From positions 592,855 to 656,854 of the forward strand of contig DATCMH010000002.1 of assembly GCA_036563505.1 (NCBI GenBank): DNA of 64,000 bases. Reading direction: 5' to 3'. The position numbers and the translations under genes were made by a program. The notes under the pieces were generated by a model, which worked only from the letters and a program-made list of their open reading frames with translations, searched no databases and was not told the DNA's origin. How positions within the stretch are numbered: position 1 is the stretch's first letter; the number at the start of each line of letters is the position of its first letter. Positions 33,286 to 41,963 of the stretch are shown piece after piece. Source of the stretch: DATCMH01 sp036563505. GTDB lineage: Bacteria; Pseudomonadota; Alphaproteobacteria; Rhizobiales; Beijerinckiaceae.

Positions 33286-34872
33286 TCAGCCCATGGTCAG
33301 CCCCGGCCGCCCCGCCTCGACGACGAAGCTCCGGCGCGTCGCCATCGCCGCGCCGGGGACGGTGACGCGCTCGGCTTCCTGGTAATCCGCCCGCCACTGA
33401 CGCGGGGTCACGGTGTGGCGGGTGTAGCCGCGCCGGTCGCTGAAGAGCTTGAGGTGGGGGTTGTCGGCCCGCACCATCTCGAAGGCCGCGTCCGGCCGGC
33501 CGTCGCCGCCGGAGCTGATCGACGTCGCCAGGAACTCGACGCCGGCACAGCCCGGGCCGCCGACCCGCCCGTCGGAGGGGATCTCGAGCGCCATGCCGAA
33601 ATGGGCGTCGCCCGTCAGCACCACGGGGTTCCTGACGCCGGTGCCCCGCCACAGGTCGAGCATCCGGCCGCGGGCGGCGCTCGCGCCGTCCCAGGCGTCG
33701 AGATTGCGCGTGCCGGGCACCTTCTCCCGGACCCAAGGGAAGCCGCGGGCCTCAACGGGGGCGAACAGCACCTGCTGCGCGAAGACGTGCCAGGTCGTGT
33801 CCGCCGCGCCATCGCTCAGCCGCTCGCCGAGCCAGCGCTCCTGGGCCTCGCCCAAGAGGGTTCGCTCAGGCCGGTCGATCTCGGCGCAGCCTGCTTTGAA
33901 CCCGTCGCCGCAGGGCTGGCGCGAGCGGTGCAGGCGCGTGTCCAGCACGGCGAGATGCAGGAGCCGGCCCAGCCGCAGGTCGCGATAGGCGACGAGGTCG
34001 GGCCCGCGGGGCAGCGCCGCGCGCCGCACCGGCTGGTGCTCGTACCAGGCCTGAAGCGCCGCCTGACGTCGCAGCAGGAAGAGCTCGGGCGGCGTGTTCG
34101 CCGGGTCGCGGTCGTCGGCCCAGTTGTCGACGATCTCGTGGTCGTCATAGCTCGCGAGAAAGGGGCAGGAGGCGTGGGCGGCCTGGAGGTCCGGATCGGT
34201 CTTGTAGAGCGCATAGCGCCGCCGGTAGTCGGTGAGTGTGTAGCAGACGCCGAAATCCTGGGGCATGCCGCGCGGCAGCGGTGGGTTGCGGCTCTCCGGC
34301 GCGATCGTGGCGTATTCGTAGATGTAGTCGCCGTAATGGGCGACGAAGTCGAGGCGCTCGGCGGCGATGGCGCGCCAGGCGGTGTAGAAGCCGCCCTCCC
34401 AGGCCTGGCAGCCGGCCGAGGCGAAGCGCAGCTCGGCGACGGCGCTTCCCGGGGCGGGCAAGGTGCGAGCCCGTCCGACCGGGCTCTCCACCCCACCGGC
34501 GCGAAAGCCGTAGAAGTAGTCGCGCCCGGGCTCCAGGCCCTCGACTTCGACGTGGACGGAATGGGCGAGCTCCACGCGCGCCAACGTCTCGCCGGTTCTG
34601 ACGACGTCGCGCAGTGCCTCGTCCCGGGCCACGACGAAGGTGACCGGCACGGGTGACGAGCCCATGCCTCCGCGGCCCTGGAGCGGCTTGGGAGCCAGGC
34701 GCGTCCAGAGCACGAAGCCGTCGGGCGACGGGTCGCCCGACGCGATCCCGAGGGTGAAGGGGTCGGCGGCGAAGGCGCCTTGCGCGCGGGCCAAGCCGCC
34801 GGCGGTGAGCGTGCCGGCGGTGACTCCAAGGCCGGCGAGCACGGAGCGTCGGGTCGGGCGAATGATGCTCAC
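33286..34872 (-). CDS. phoD: PhoD-like alkaline phosphatase, Tat-exported
   Basis: 528 residues from a GTG at 34872. The leader TRRSVLAGLGVTAGTLTAGG is a Tat signal (RRSVL), cleaved near ARA-QG. The PhoD N-terminal domain contains FTLGIASGDPSPDGFVLWTR, and the catalytic metallophosphatase domain has VAHYGDYIYEY, SYDDHEIVDNWADD and VLTGDAHFGMALEI, which bind Ca2+/Fe3+ in this family. It releases phosphate from mono- and diesters in the periplasm. No Pho box could be assigned by eye. Symbol is family-based. Confidence 0.92.
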   Translation of the reverse strand: MSIIRPTRRSVLAGLGVTAGTLTAGGLARAQGAFAADPFTLGIASGDPSPDGFVLWTRLAPKPLQGRGGMGSSPVPVTFVVARDEALRDVVRTGETLARVELAHSVHVEVEGLEPGRDYFYGFRAGGVESPVGRARTLPAPGSAVAELRFASAGCQAWEGGFYTAWRAIAAERLDFVAHYGDYIYEYATIAPESRNPPLPRGMPQDFGVCYTLTDYRRRYALYKTDPDLQAAHASCPFLASYDDHEIVDNWADDRDPANTPPELFLLRRQAALQAWYEHQPVRRAALPRGPDLVAYRDLRLGRLLHLAVLDTRLHRSRQPCGDGFKAGCAEIDRPERTLLGEAQERWLGERLSDGAADTTWHVFAQQVLFAPVEARGFPWVREKVPGTRNLDAWDGASAARGRMLDLWRGTGVRNPVVLTGDAHFGMALEIPSDGRVGGPGCAGVEFLATSISSGGDGRPDAAFEMVRADNPHLKLFSDRRGYTRHTVTPRQWRADYQEAERVTVPGAAMATRRSFVVEAGRPGLTMG

Positions 34873-35037
34873 GGCAAGGTCTCGCGGGTCGCGTCGTTAT
34901 CACGTTAGCGCCGATCCCGCAGGCTTCGCCAGGAGCTTGGTCCGGATCGGCGGCGCGTAGCCGCCTCGCCTCCTTCCTTGGCTCGATGACGTGGTTGTGA
35001 CGTTGTCCCGCACCTGCCGAGCGGCTATGCGTCGGCG

Positions 35038-36609
35038 ATGCCGAACACACCGGTCGAGGAGGCGCGAGCCGTGACCCTGCGCGCCGAAGCCGACCGCATC
35101 GCCTCCGAGATCGAGCGCAAGGCGGGGGGAAGCGACCCCTTCGCCGCGGCCGTGCGCGCCACGCGCATGCCGATGCTGATCACGGATCCGCGCCAGCCCG
35201 ACAACCCGATCATCTTCGTCAACGACGCGTTCTGCCGGCTGACGGGTTACGCCCGAGAGGAAATCCTCGGGCGCAATTGCCGGTTCCTGCAGGGGCCGGA
35301 GACGGATCAGCGGGACGTGGACCGCATCCGCGAGGCGATCGCCAACCAGCGCTCGATCGAGCTCGATCTTCTCAATCACAAGAAGAACGGCGAGGTCTTC
35401 TGGAACCGTCTCCTGATCGCCCCCGTCTTCGATGAGCATGGGAGCGAGTTGCTCTACTTCTTCGCCTCCCAGTTCGACGTCACGCTGGAGCGCGACCGGC
35501 TCGTGCGCCTGCAACGGGATCGCGACAGCCTGGAGGCGGTGGTCGAACGGCGAACCTTCGACCTCGGCCAGAGCGAGGAGCGCCTGCGCTTCGCCCTCAA
35601 GGCCGGTCGGCTTGGCTCCTGGTCGCTCGACTTAGCCACGCGGCAGCTCGTGACATCGGAGGGGTTCCGGGAGAATTTCGGCCTTCGTCCGTCGGACCCG
35701 TGCGGATACGAGGATGCCATTGCCGCGATCCCCGAGGAGGACCGCGCGCGCGTCCTCGCGGCGGTGGACGCCTCGGTCGCCCAGCGGTCGGATTACGATC
35801 TCGAGCACCGCATCCTGACCCCCTCGGGAGAGGTGCGCTGGGTGCACATTCGCGGGCAGCCCGCCTATCGCGCGGACGGAACGCCGCTCAGCCTCGCGGG
35901 AGTTTCGCTCGACGTCACGGATCGCAAGCGTGCCGAGGAGCACCGGGCCCTGCTCGCCCGCGAACTCGACCACCGGGTCAAGAACACCTTGGCGACGCTC
36001 CAGGCCATCGCCAACCAGACGCTGCGCACGGCCGCCTCCATCGAGGAGGCGCGCGAGACCTTGAGCGCCCGCATCCAATCGCTCGCCGCGGCGCACGACG
36101 TTCTCACCCGCGAATCCTGGAACGGGGCCGCGATCGCCGAGGTGGTCGACGGCGCGCTGGCAGCATTTCGAAGCGGCAACGCGCGCCGCCTTCGCACCAG
36201 CGGGCCCGACCTGCGCCTTCCCCCTCGCATCGCCCTCGCCTTGGCGATGGCTTTGCACGAGCTCGCCACCAACGCCGCGAAATACGGGGCCTTGTCGAAC
36301 GAGATCGGCCACGTGCGCTTCGACTGGGACGTGATCGACGGGTCGAACGGCGAGCGCCTTTGGCTGCGCTGGGAAGAGTTCGGCGGCCCCCCGGTGACGC
36401 CGCCCACGCGCCGCGGCTTCGGCTCGCGCCTGATCGAGCGCACGCTGGCCACCGAGCTGGGCGGCACGGCGGAGGTGGACTACCGATCGAAAGGTTTGGT
36501 GTTCACCGCCGAGGCGCCGCTGCCCGACCCGCGCGAGGAGGACGGAGCACGGCTCGTCACCCCTGCCGATGAAGGCCGGAGCGAGCGGTCCGCTGGTGAA
36601 GAGATCTGA
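35038..36609 (+). CDS. Blue-light sensing LOV-PAS histidine kinase of the HWE family
   Basis: 523 residues. A LOV domain (about 35-150) carries GRNCRFLQGPETD; Cys81 would form the flavin adduct in blue light, and NDAFCRLTGY and NHKKNGEVFWN complete the FMN pocket. A second PAS domain spans 180-300. The HWE kinase core starts RELDHRVKNTLATLQAIAN (His312), with the N-box LHELATNAAKYGALSNE and WLRWEEFGGPPV, and a GFGSRLIERTLATELGG ATP-lid block. Divergent from phoD; no cognate regulator is adjacent. LOV-HWE kinases in Brucella and Methylobacterium relatives link light to stress or virulence. Confidence 0.94.
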   Translation: MPNTPVEEARAVTLRAEADRIASEIERKAGGSDPFAAAVRATRMPMLITDPRQPDNPIIFVNDAFCRLTGYAREEILGRNCRFLQGPETDQRDVDRIREAIANQRSIELDLLNHKKNGEVFWNRLLIAPVFDEHGSELLYFFASQFDVTLERDRLVRLQRDRDSLEAVVERRTFDLGQSEERLRFALKAGRLGSWSLDLATRQLVTSEGFRENFGLRPSDPCGYEDAIAAIPEEDRARVLAAVDASVAQRSDYDLEHRILTPSGEVRWVHIRGQPAYRADGTPLSLAGVSLDVTDRKRAEEHRALLARELDHRVKNTLATLQAIANQTLRTAASIEEARETLSARIQSLAAAHDVLTRESWNGAAIAEVVDGALAAFRSGNARRLRTSGPDLRLPPRIALALAMALHELATNAAKYGALSNEIGHVRFDWDVIDGSNGERLWLRWEEFGGPPVTPPTRRGFGSRLIERTLATELGGTAEVDYRSKGLVFTAEAPLPDPREEDGARLVTPADEGRSERSAGEEI

Positions 36610-36642
36610 GAAGCGCCCTCGGGCCCCCTGGCCGTTCCGATC

Positions 36643-37572
36643 TCAACCCGCGATCGGCGTGCCGATTCCGAGCAGGGCCTCTCCCTTGTTCACGGCGAGG
36701 CTCGTCAGCCGGTAGAGGATGAACCCGTCCTTCTCCGATCGTATCGTGGCGAGCACGGCGCCGAACACGTCCCGGATCTCGCCGAGCACCTCCCCTGCCC
36801 TGACGTCGTCGGGGATGTCCTTCGCAGGATACCAGAGACCATCGACCGGGGCGGAGGGCACCCACATGGTGACGAAGCGCGGCTCCGGCAGGGTCTCGCC
36901 CGGGCCGGCCTCGACCATGCCGAGATGCGCCATGACGCGGCGGATGCCGGCCGTCATCTCGGCGACGCTGTCCTCGCCCCAGAGCCCGTTCCCGCTCACC
37001 TCCGGCAGCAGGCTCGGGACGCCGAGCTTGAACGCGGCGTTCACGGTGTAGCCCTCGCCGCCCGATGCGACCGCGACCGGGATGCCGAATGCCCGCGCCA
37101 GGTCCTTGGAGCGTTCGCAGCCGTTCGGGAAGATCGTGAACGGCGCCAACGCCTCGTCGAGGTCGCCGCCGTGCAGATCGAGATAGGCGTCCGCCTGCGG
37201 GTAGACGGTGGTGACGAGCCAGTGCGCCAGGCGCTGGCTCGTGGTGCCCTCAGGGTCGCCGGGAAAGATGCGGTTCAGGTTCTTGCCGTCCTCGGGCATC
37301 ACGTAGATGCTGCGCCGGCGAAAACCCTGGACGTTGAGGATCGGCAGCACGACGAGGGTGCCCCGGATCTCCTCCGGCTTCGTTCTCATCAGGCGCAGCG
37401 CCGTCTCGATCGAGCAGTACTCGGAGCCGTGAACGCCGGCCGTGACGAGGAGGGACGGTCCAGGCTCGGCGCCCTCGACGATGCCGAACGGGATCTCGAC
37501 GCCCTCGAACGGCGCGACATGGCCCTGTTCGACGCGGGCGCGGCCGGTACGCAGGGCGGGCAGGCTGGTCAT
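36643..37572 (-). CDS. Succinylglutamate desuccinylase/aspartoacylase family deacylase
   Basis: 309 residues. The M14-like Zn site is visible as TAGVHGSEYCSIETALR (H-x-x-E) with a later His in DAYLDLHGGDLDE; LVVLPILNVQGFRRRSIY and NLNRIFPGDPEGTTSQRLAH are family blocks. It would hydrolyse an N-acyl or amide bond of a small substrate. It is last in the minus-strand run with SDR, Gfo/Idh/MocA and isomerase genes (60 bases after the SDR stop), so its substrate may be linked to the transported sugar derivative. The specific substrate is unknown. Confidence 0.85.
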   Translation of the reverse strand: MTSLPALRTGRARVEQGHVAPFEGVEIPFGIVEGAEPGPSLLVTAGVHGSEYCSIETALRLMRTKPEEIRGTLVVLPILNVQGFRRRSIYVMPEDGKNLNRIFPGDPEGTTSQRLAHWLVTTVYPQADAYLDLHGGDLDEALAPFTIFPNGCERSKDLARAFGIPVAVASGGEGYTVNAAFKLGVPSLLPEVSGNGLWGEDSVAEMTAGIRRVMAHLGMVEAGPGETLPEPRFVTMWVPSAPVDGLWYPAKDIPDDVRAGEVLGEIRDVFGAVLATIRSEKDGFILYRLTSLAVNKGEALLGIGTPIAG

Positions 37573-37632
37573 GCGGGATGTCCCAGTGCAGGAAGTGAAC
37601 GCGGGCGAAGGCTCGACAGGCGCAAGCCCCCG

Positions 37633-38382
37633 TCACACCCAGCCGCCGTCCACCACCACGTTCTGAGCCGTCATGGCGCCGGCCTCGTCGGAGGCGAGGA
37701 AGAGCACGACTTTGGCGATGTCCTCGGGCACGAGCTCGCGCTTGAGGCACTGCCGGCGCATCAGCTCGTCTTGGCCCTCCGGGGTGAGCCAGAGTTCGCG
37801 CTGGCGCTCCGTCATGATCCAGCCGGGCAGGATGCTGTTCACCCGGATATTGCGCGGGCCGAGCTCCCGCGCGAGCGCACGGGTCAGCCCCGAGATCGCG
37901 GATTTCGCCGTCTTGTAGACGACGAAGTCGTCGGGCGAGACGAGCCAGGACACGGAGCCGAGATTGACGATCGCCCCGCCGCCGGCGGCCTCCATGTCGG
38001 GGAGTACGGCCTGCGTGGCGAAGAACTGGTGGTCGAGGTTCGTCGCCATGCGCTCGCGCCAGAACTCGGGCGTCACCTCCTCGATCCGGTGCCGGTCGTC
38101 GCGGGCCGCGTTGTTGACGAGGAGGGTGATCGGCCCGAGCCGGGCCCGAACCTGGCCGATCGCTTCGCGCAACGCCTCGATGTCGCGAAGGTCGACCGGG
38201 GCGAAGGCCGCCTGCGGCCCGAGCCGGTCGGCGAGCGCGCGACCGGCCGCGGCGTCGAGGTCGAGGATGCCGACCCGGGCACCTTGCGCCGCGAAGGCCC
38301 CGGCGATGGCGGCGCCGATGCCGGAGGCGCCGCCCGTGACGAGGGCGGTGCGGTTCGCGAGGGAGGGGAAGGTGGCTGGCAT
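37633..38382 (-). CDS. SDR family oxidoreductase
   Basis: 249 residues from ATG 38382 (MPATFPSLANRTALVTGGAS). The Rossmann motif TGGASGIGAAIAG, VNNAARD, the catalytic Ser in GSVSWL and Tyr-x-x-x-Lys in VYKTAKSAI are complete, and the C-terminal WIMTERQRELWLTPEG follows. Classical NAD(P)-dependent short-chain dehydrogenase. Its gene lies 46 bases after the Gfo/Idh/MocA gene in the sugar locus, so a sugar or polyol alcohol is the probable substrate. Confidence 0.9.
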   Translation of the reverse strand: MPATFPSLANRTALVTGGASGIGAAIAGAFAAQGARVGILDLDAAAGRALADRLGPQAAFAPVDLRDIEALREAIGQVRARLGPITLLVNNAARDDRHRIEEVTPEFWRERMATNLDHQFFATQAVLPDMEAAGGGAIVNLGSVSWLVSPDDFVVYKTAKSAISGLTRALARELGPRNIRVNSILPGWIMTERQRELWLTPEGQDELMRRQCLKRELVPEDIAKVVLFLASDEAGAMTAQNVVVDGGWV

Positions 38383-38428
38383 CGATGTCTCTCTGGGCAT
38401 GGTCCGGCGCGGGTGGATCGAGCCGGCC

Positions 38429-39604
38429 CTACAGCTCGGTCCAGGCCGCGTCGCGCTGCGACGAGCGCACGGCCGCCTCGATGAAGCGCACGCCCCGGAC
38501 ACCGTCCGTCACCGTCGGCACCTGGAGCGCGAAGGCGCTCGGCTCGCGCCCTTCGAGGCGGGCGGTGAGTTGCTCGGCGATGTCGGCGTAGAGCTGGGCG
38601 AAGCCCTCGAGGTAGCCCTCCGGATGGCCGGCCGGGATGCGGGTCGCGGCCCTGGCGGCCTCGTCCGTGCCGGCCCCGCCGCGCCGGATCAGGCGGGGCG
38701 GCTCGCCGAGCGGCGCGTAGGTCAGGACGTTGGGGTTCTCCTGCCCCCATTCGAGCCCACCGCGCTCGCCGTAGACGCGAAGGCGCAGGCCGTTCTCGTT
38801 GCCCGTGGCGACCTGGCTGCACCAGAGCTGTCCTCGCGCCCCGCTTTGAAAGCGCAGCATCATGTGGGCGTTGTCGTCGAGGACTCGGCCCTCGACGAAG
38901 CTGTGGAGATCGGCCGCGAGGCTCTCAACGGGCTCACCCGCCACGAACTCGGCGAGGTTGAAGGCATGGCTGCCGATGTCGCCCACCGCGCCGGCGGGAC
39001 CCGATTTCGCGGGATCGGTGCGCCAGGCGGCCTGCTTCTGGCCCGTCTCCTCGACCCGGGTGGCGAGCCAGTCCTGGGCGTACTCGACCTGGACCACCCG
39101 CAGCCGCCCGAGAATTCCCGCGGCGACCATGGCCCGGGCCTGCCGGACGAGGGGGTAGCCCGTGTAATTGTGGGTCACGGCGAAGAGCAGGCCGCTCTCG
39201 CGGGCGAGCCGCGCCAGATCCTCGGCGTCGGCCCGCGTGGTGGTGAGCGGCTTGTCGCAGATGACGTGGATGCCGGCCGCCAGGAAGGCGCGGGCCGCCG
39301 GGGCATGGGCGTGGTTCGGCGTGACGATGGCGACGGCGTCGATGCGGTCGTCGCGGGCCCGCTCGGCTTTGGCCATGGCCTCGGCGCTGTCATAAACCCG
39401 GTCGGGCGCCAGGAGCAGGTCGGCGCCCGAGGCGCGGGCGCGCTCGGAATCGGAGGACAGGGCCCCCGCGACGAGCGCCCAGCGGTCGTCGAGACGGGCG
39501 GCGATGCGGTGCACCGCGCCGATGAAGGCGCCGCGTCCGCCGCCGACCATGCCGAGGCGCAGGCGGCGGTTCAGGCGTCCGCCGCCCAAGGCTTCGATCG
39601 TCAT
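38429..39604 (-). CDS. Gfo/Idh/MocA family oxidoreductase
   Basis: 391 residues from ATG 39604 (MTIEALGGGRLNRRLRLGMV). The N-terminal NAD(P) fold has GMVGGGRGAFIGAVHR, VTPNHAHAPAA and the conserved VICDKPLTTTRADAE (EKP-type lysine here as DKP). The C-terminal domain has VGDIGSHAFNLAEFVAG, with the catalytic Asp and His. The family oxidises sugars, sugar acids or inositols at a ring carbon. It sits 16 bases after the isomerase gene. Confidence 0.92.
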   Translation of the reverse strand: MTIEALGGGRLNRRLRLGMVGGGRGAFIGAVHRIAARLDDRWALVAGALSSDSERARASGADLLLAPDRVYDSAEAMAKAERARDDRIDAVAIVTPNHAHAPAARAFLAAGIHVICDKPLTTTRADAEDLARLARESGLLFAVTHNYTGYPLVRQARAMVAAGILGRLRVVQVEYAQDWLATRVEETGQKQAAWRTDPAKSGPAGAVGDIGSHAFNLAEFVAGEPVESLAADLHSFVEGRVLDDNAHMMLRFQSGARGQLWCSQVATGNENGLRLRVYGERGGLEWGQENPNVLTYAPLGEPPRLIRRGGAGTDEAARAATRIPAGHPEGYLEGFAQLYADIAEQLTARLEGREPSAFALQVPTVTDGVRGVRFIEAAVRSSQRDAAWTEL

Positions 39605-39620
39605 CGTGCTCTCTCCCCGG

Positions 39621-40703
39621 TCACTCGGCGGCCCGGCGGTCAAGCGGCGCGTCGAGGCCGAGCAGCCGCCGGTTCGCCGCCTCGTCCGTGCCGCCCGCGG
39701 CGAAGTCGTCGAACGCCTTGTCCGTGCGGCGGATGATGTGGTCGCGGATGAAGACCGCGCCCTCCCGGGCGCCGTCCTCCGGAGCTTTCAGGGCGCATTC
39801 CCATTCGAGCACGGGCCAGGAGGCGTAGCCGTATTGGGTGAGCTTGGAGAAGATCGCCTTGAAGTCGACCTGCCCGTCACCGAGGGAGCGGAAGCGCCCG
39901 GCCCGGCTCACCCAGGGCTCGTAGCCCCCGTAAACGCCGACGCGCCCGTCCGGGTTGAGCTCCGCGTCCTTGACGTGAAACGCCTTGATGCGCTCGTGGT
40001 AGAGATCGATGAAGGCGACGTAGTCGAGCCCTTGCAGCAGGAAGTGGCTCGGATCGTAGTTGATGCAGGCCCGGGGGTGTCCGCCGACCGCGTCGAGGAA
40101 GCGCTCGAAGCTCGCGCCGTCGTGCAGGTCCTCGCCGGGGTGAATCTCGTAGCAGACATCGACGCCGGCCTCGTCGAAGGCGTCGAGGATGGGGCGCCAG
40201 CGGCGGGCGAGCTCGGCGAAGGCGGTCTCGATGAGGCCCGCCGGCCGCTGCGGCCAGGGGTAGACGTAGGGCCAGGCGAGCGCACCGGAGAAGGTGACGT
40301 GGGCGTCGAGCCCCAGCCGCCGGGAGGCGTTCGCGGCGAGCCGCATCTGCTCGACGGCCCAGGCGGTGCGGGCCTGCGGGTTGCCGCGGACCGAGGGCGC
40401 GGCGAAGCCGTCGAAGGCCTCGTCGTAGGCCGGGTGCACGGCGACGAGCTGGCCCTGCAGATGCGTCGAGAGCTCGGTGATCGCCAGGCCGTGGCGGGCG
40501 GCAACGCCCTTCACCTCGTCGCAATAGGCATCGCTCTCGGCGGCCTTGGCGAGGTCGAAGAGGCGAGCGTCCCAGCTCGGGACCTGGACGCCCTCGTAGC
40601 CGTGCGAGGCCGCCCAGCCGCAGATGGCGTCGAGGGAGTTGAACGGCGCCGCGTCGCCCGCGAACTGGGCGAGGAAGATCGCCGGGCCTTTCATGGTGGT
40701 CAT
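39621..40703 (-). CDS. Sugar phosphate isomerase/epimerase (xylose-isomerase-like TIM barrel)
   Basis: 360 residues; MKGPAIFLAQFAGDAAPFNS from 40694 is an alternative start. Barrel metal-site segments are ITELSTHLQGQLVAVHPAYD, VCYEIHPGEDLHDGASFERF (metal Glu), ACINYDPSHFLLQGLD (Asp, His), AFHVKDAELNPDG (His) and LEWECAL (Glu near the C-terminus). This AP-endonuclease-2/IolE-like family isomerises, epimerises or dehydrates keto-sugars and inosose. In the locus it sits between the binding protein and Gfo/Idh/MocA genes. Confidence 0.9.
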   Translation of the reverse strand: MTTMKGPAIFLAQFAGDAAPFNSLDAICGWAASHGYEGVQVPSWDARLFDLAKAAESDAYCDEVKGVAARHGLAITELSTHLQGQLVAVHPAYDEAFDGFAAPSVRGNPQARTAWAVEQMRLAANASRRLGLDAHVTFSGALAWPYVYPWPQRPAGLIETAFAELARRWRPILDAFDEAGVDVCYEIHPGEDLHDGASFERFLDAVGGHPRACINYDPSHFLLQGLDYVAFIDLYHERIKAFHVKDAELNPDGRVGVYGGYEPWVSRAGRFRSLGDGQVDFKAIFSKLTQYGYASWPVLEWECALKAPEDGAREGAVFIRDHIIRRTDKAFDDFAAGGTDEAANRRLLGLDAPLDRRAAE

Positions 40704-40729
40704 GGTTTAGCTCCGGGTGCAGCGGAAGA

Positions 40730-40932
40730 CCCTCTCCCCTTCAGCGGGAGAGGGTGGCCCTCGCGTCAGCGAGGGTCGGGAGAGGGAGCGCCGAAAGGCG
40801 CTCGCGCAAGCGAATGGAAGGCCGGGCGGCACGGGTAGCGATTGGCTGAAGCCGAGCGCTGCCACCGCAGCGCCCCCCTCTCCCGACCCCTGCTGACGCA
40901 GGGGCCACCCTCCCCCGCAGAGGGGGGAGGGG
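40730..40932. repeat. Large palindromic intergenic element with nested hairpins
   Basis: Left (about 40730-40786) and right (about 40875-40932) arms are inverted copies of roughly 57 bases, rich in CCCTCTCCC / GGGAGAGGG, with substitutions mostly at paired positions. A GAGCGCC-GAAA-GGCGCTC tetraloop hairpin (40786-40803) lies just inside the left arm. It separates the binding-protein gene from the isomerase gene on the minus strand and may let the binding-protein message accumulate above the downstream genes. Confidence 0.82.
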
Positions 40933-40944
40933 TCGTGCCCGCTC

Positions 40945-41886
40945 TCAGAACGGCGAGTTCGGGAAGTAGTGGTCCTTGGCGTTGTCCTTCGTGATCAGCT
41001 GGGCGTTGAGCACGTAGGTGCCGCGCATCGGGGCGTTGGAGTAGAAATGCGCCGCGGTGATGCCCATGGCGGTGGCCACCATCGCCGGCGGATAGGAGAC
41101 ATTGGCCGGGATCATCTTGTCGCCGTCCATCACGCGCTTGACCATGTCCTTCATGCCGGCGCCGCCGAGGACGAACTTGATGTCGTCGCGCTTGGCCTGA
41201 CGCACCGCCTCCATGACGCCGAGCGCCATGTCGTCGTCGGAGGCCCAGACCGCGTCGATCTTCGGGTGCTTCTGCAGGAAATCCTGCATGACGCGGAAGG
41301 CGTCGTCGCGATTCCAGTTGGCGTATTGCTTGTCGACGACCTTCACGCCAGAACCTTCCAGCGCCTTCTCGAAGTTCGAGACCCGCTCCTCGTCGATCAC
41401 GGTCGGGATGCCGCGCAGGACCACGACGTTGCCGGTCTTGAGGGTATCGGCGAAGTACTTGCCGGAGACGCGGCCGAACTCGGGATTGTTGCCGGCGACG
41501 TAGACGTCCTGGATCGAAGCGTCCTTCAGGCCACGGTCGACCACGGTGACGAAGGTGCCGCGCTTCTTCACCTCACGGACGGAGTTGGTCAGCTCGTCCG
41601 AGTTGAAGGGCAGCACCACGAGGGCGTCGACCTTCTGGGTCATCAGGTCTTCCAGGGCGTTGGCCTGCGCCGCGCCATTGGGCGAGGTTTTGACGATCAC
41701 TTTGAGGCCCGGATAGCCCTTTTCCAGGAGCTTGGCCGTCTCTTCCGCGTGATAGACCACGCCGCCTGTCCAGCCGTGGGTCGCGGCCGGGATCGAGACG
41801 GCAATCGTCACCGACTTCTGCTGCGCGAGCGCGGCGCCCGCGCTGAACGCCAGGGCCGCGAGGCCCAGTCCGATGGTCTTCCTCAT
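40945..41886 (-). CDS. Sugar ABC transporter substrate-binding protein (RbsB-like)
   Basis: 313 residues from ATG 41886 (MRKTIGLGLAALAFSAGAAL); the earlier TTG at 41892 is less likely. The signal peptide is cleaved near ALA-QQ. Type I periplasmic binding fold: KSVTIAVSIPAATHGWTGGV, VDALVVLPFNSDELTNSVRE, FVTVVDRGLKDASIQ, and DAVWASDDDMALGVMEAVRQ. These resemble ribose/xylose-class binders. It works with the permease and ATPase genes just upstream; ligand unknown. Confidence 0.94.
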   Translation of the reverse strand: MRKTIGLGLAALAFSAGAALAQQKSVTIAVSIPAATHGWTGGVVYHAEETAKLLEKGYPGLKVIVKTSPNGAAQANALEDLMTQKVDALVVLPFNSDELTNSVREVKKRGTFVTVVDRGLKDASIQDVYVAGNNPEFGRVSGKYFADTLKTGNVVVLRGIPTVIDEERVSNFEKALEGSGVKVVDKQYANWNRDDAFRVMQDFLQKHPKIDAVWASDDDMALGVMEAVRQAKRDDIKFVLGGAGMKDMVKRVMDGDKMIPANVSYPPAMVATAMGITAAHFYSNAPMRGTYVLNAQLITKDNAKDHYFPNSPF

Positions 41887-41963
41887 CTTCAACCTCCCTA
41901 CACGAGCCGGAGGTCCGGCCGGCTCTTCTCCGGTGACCCGACGGGCTGCCCGCCAGGCAAGCT

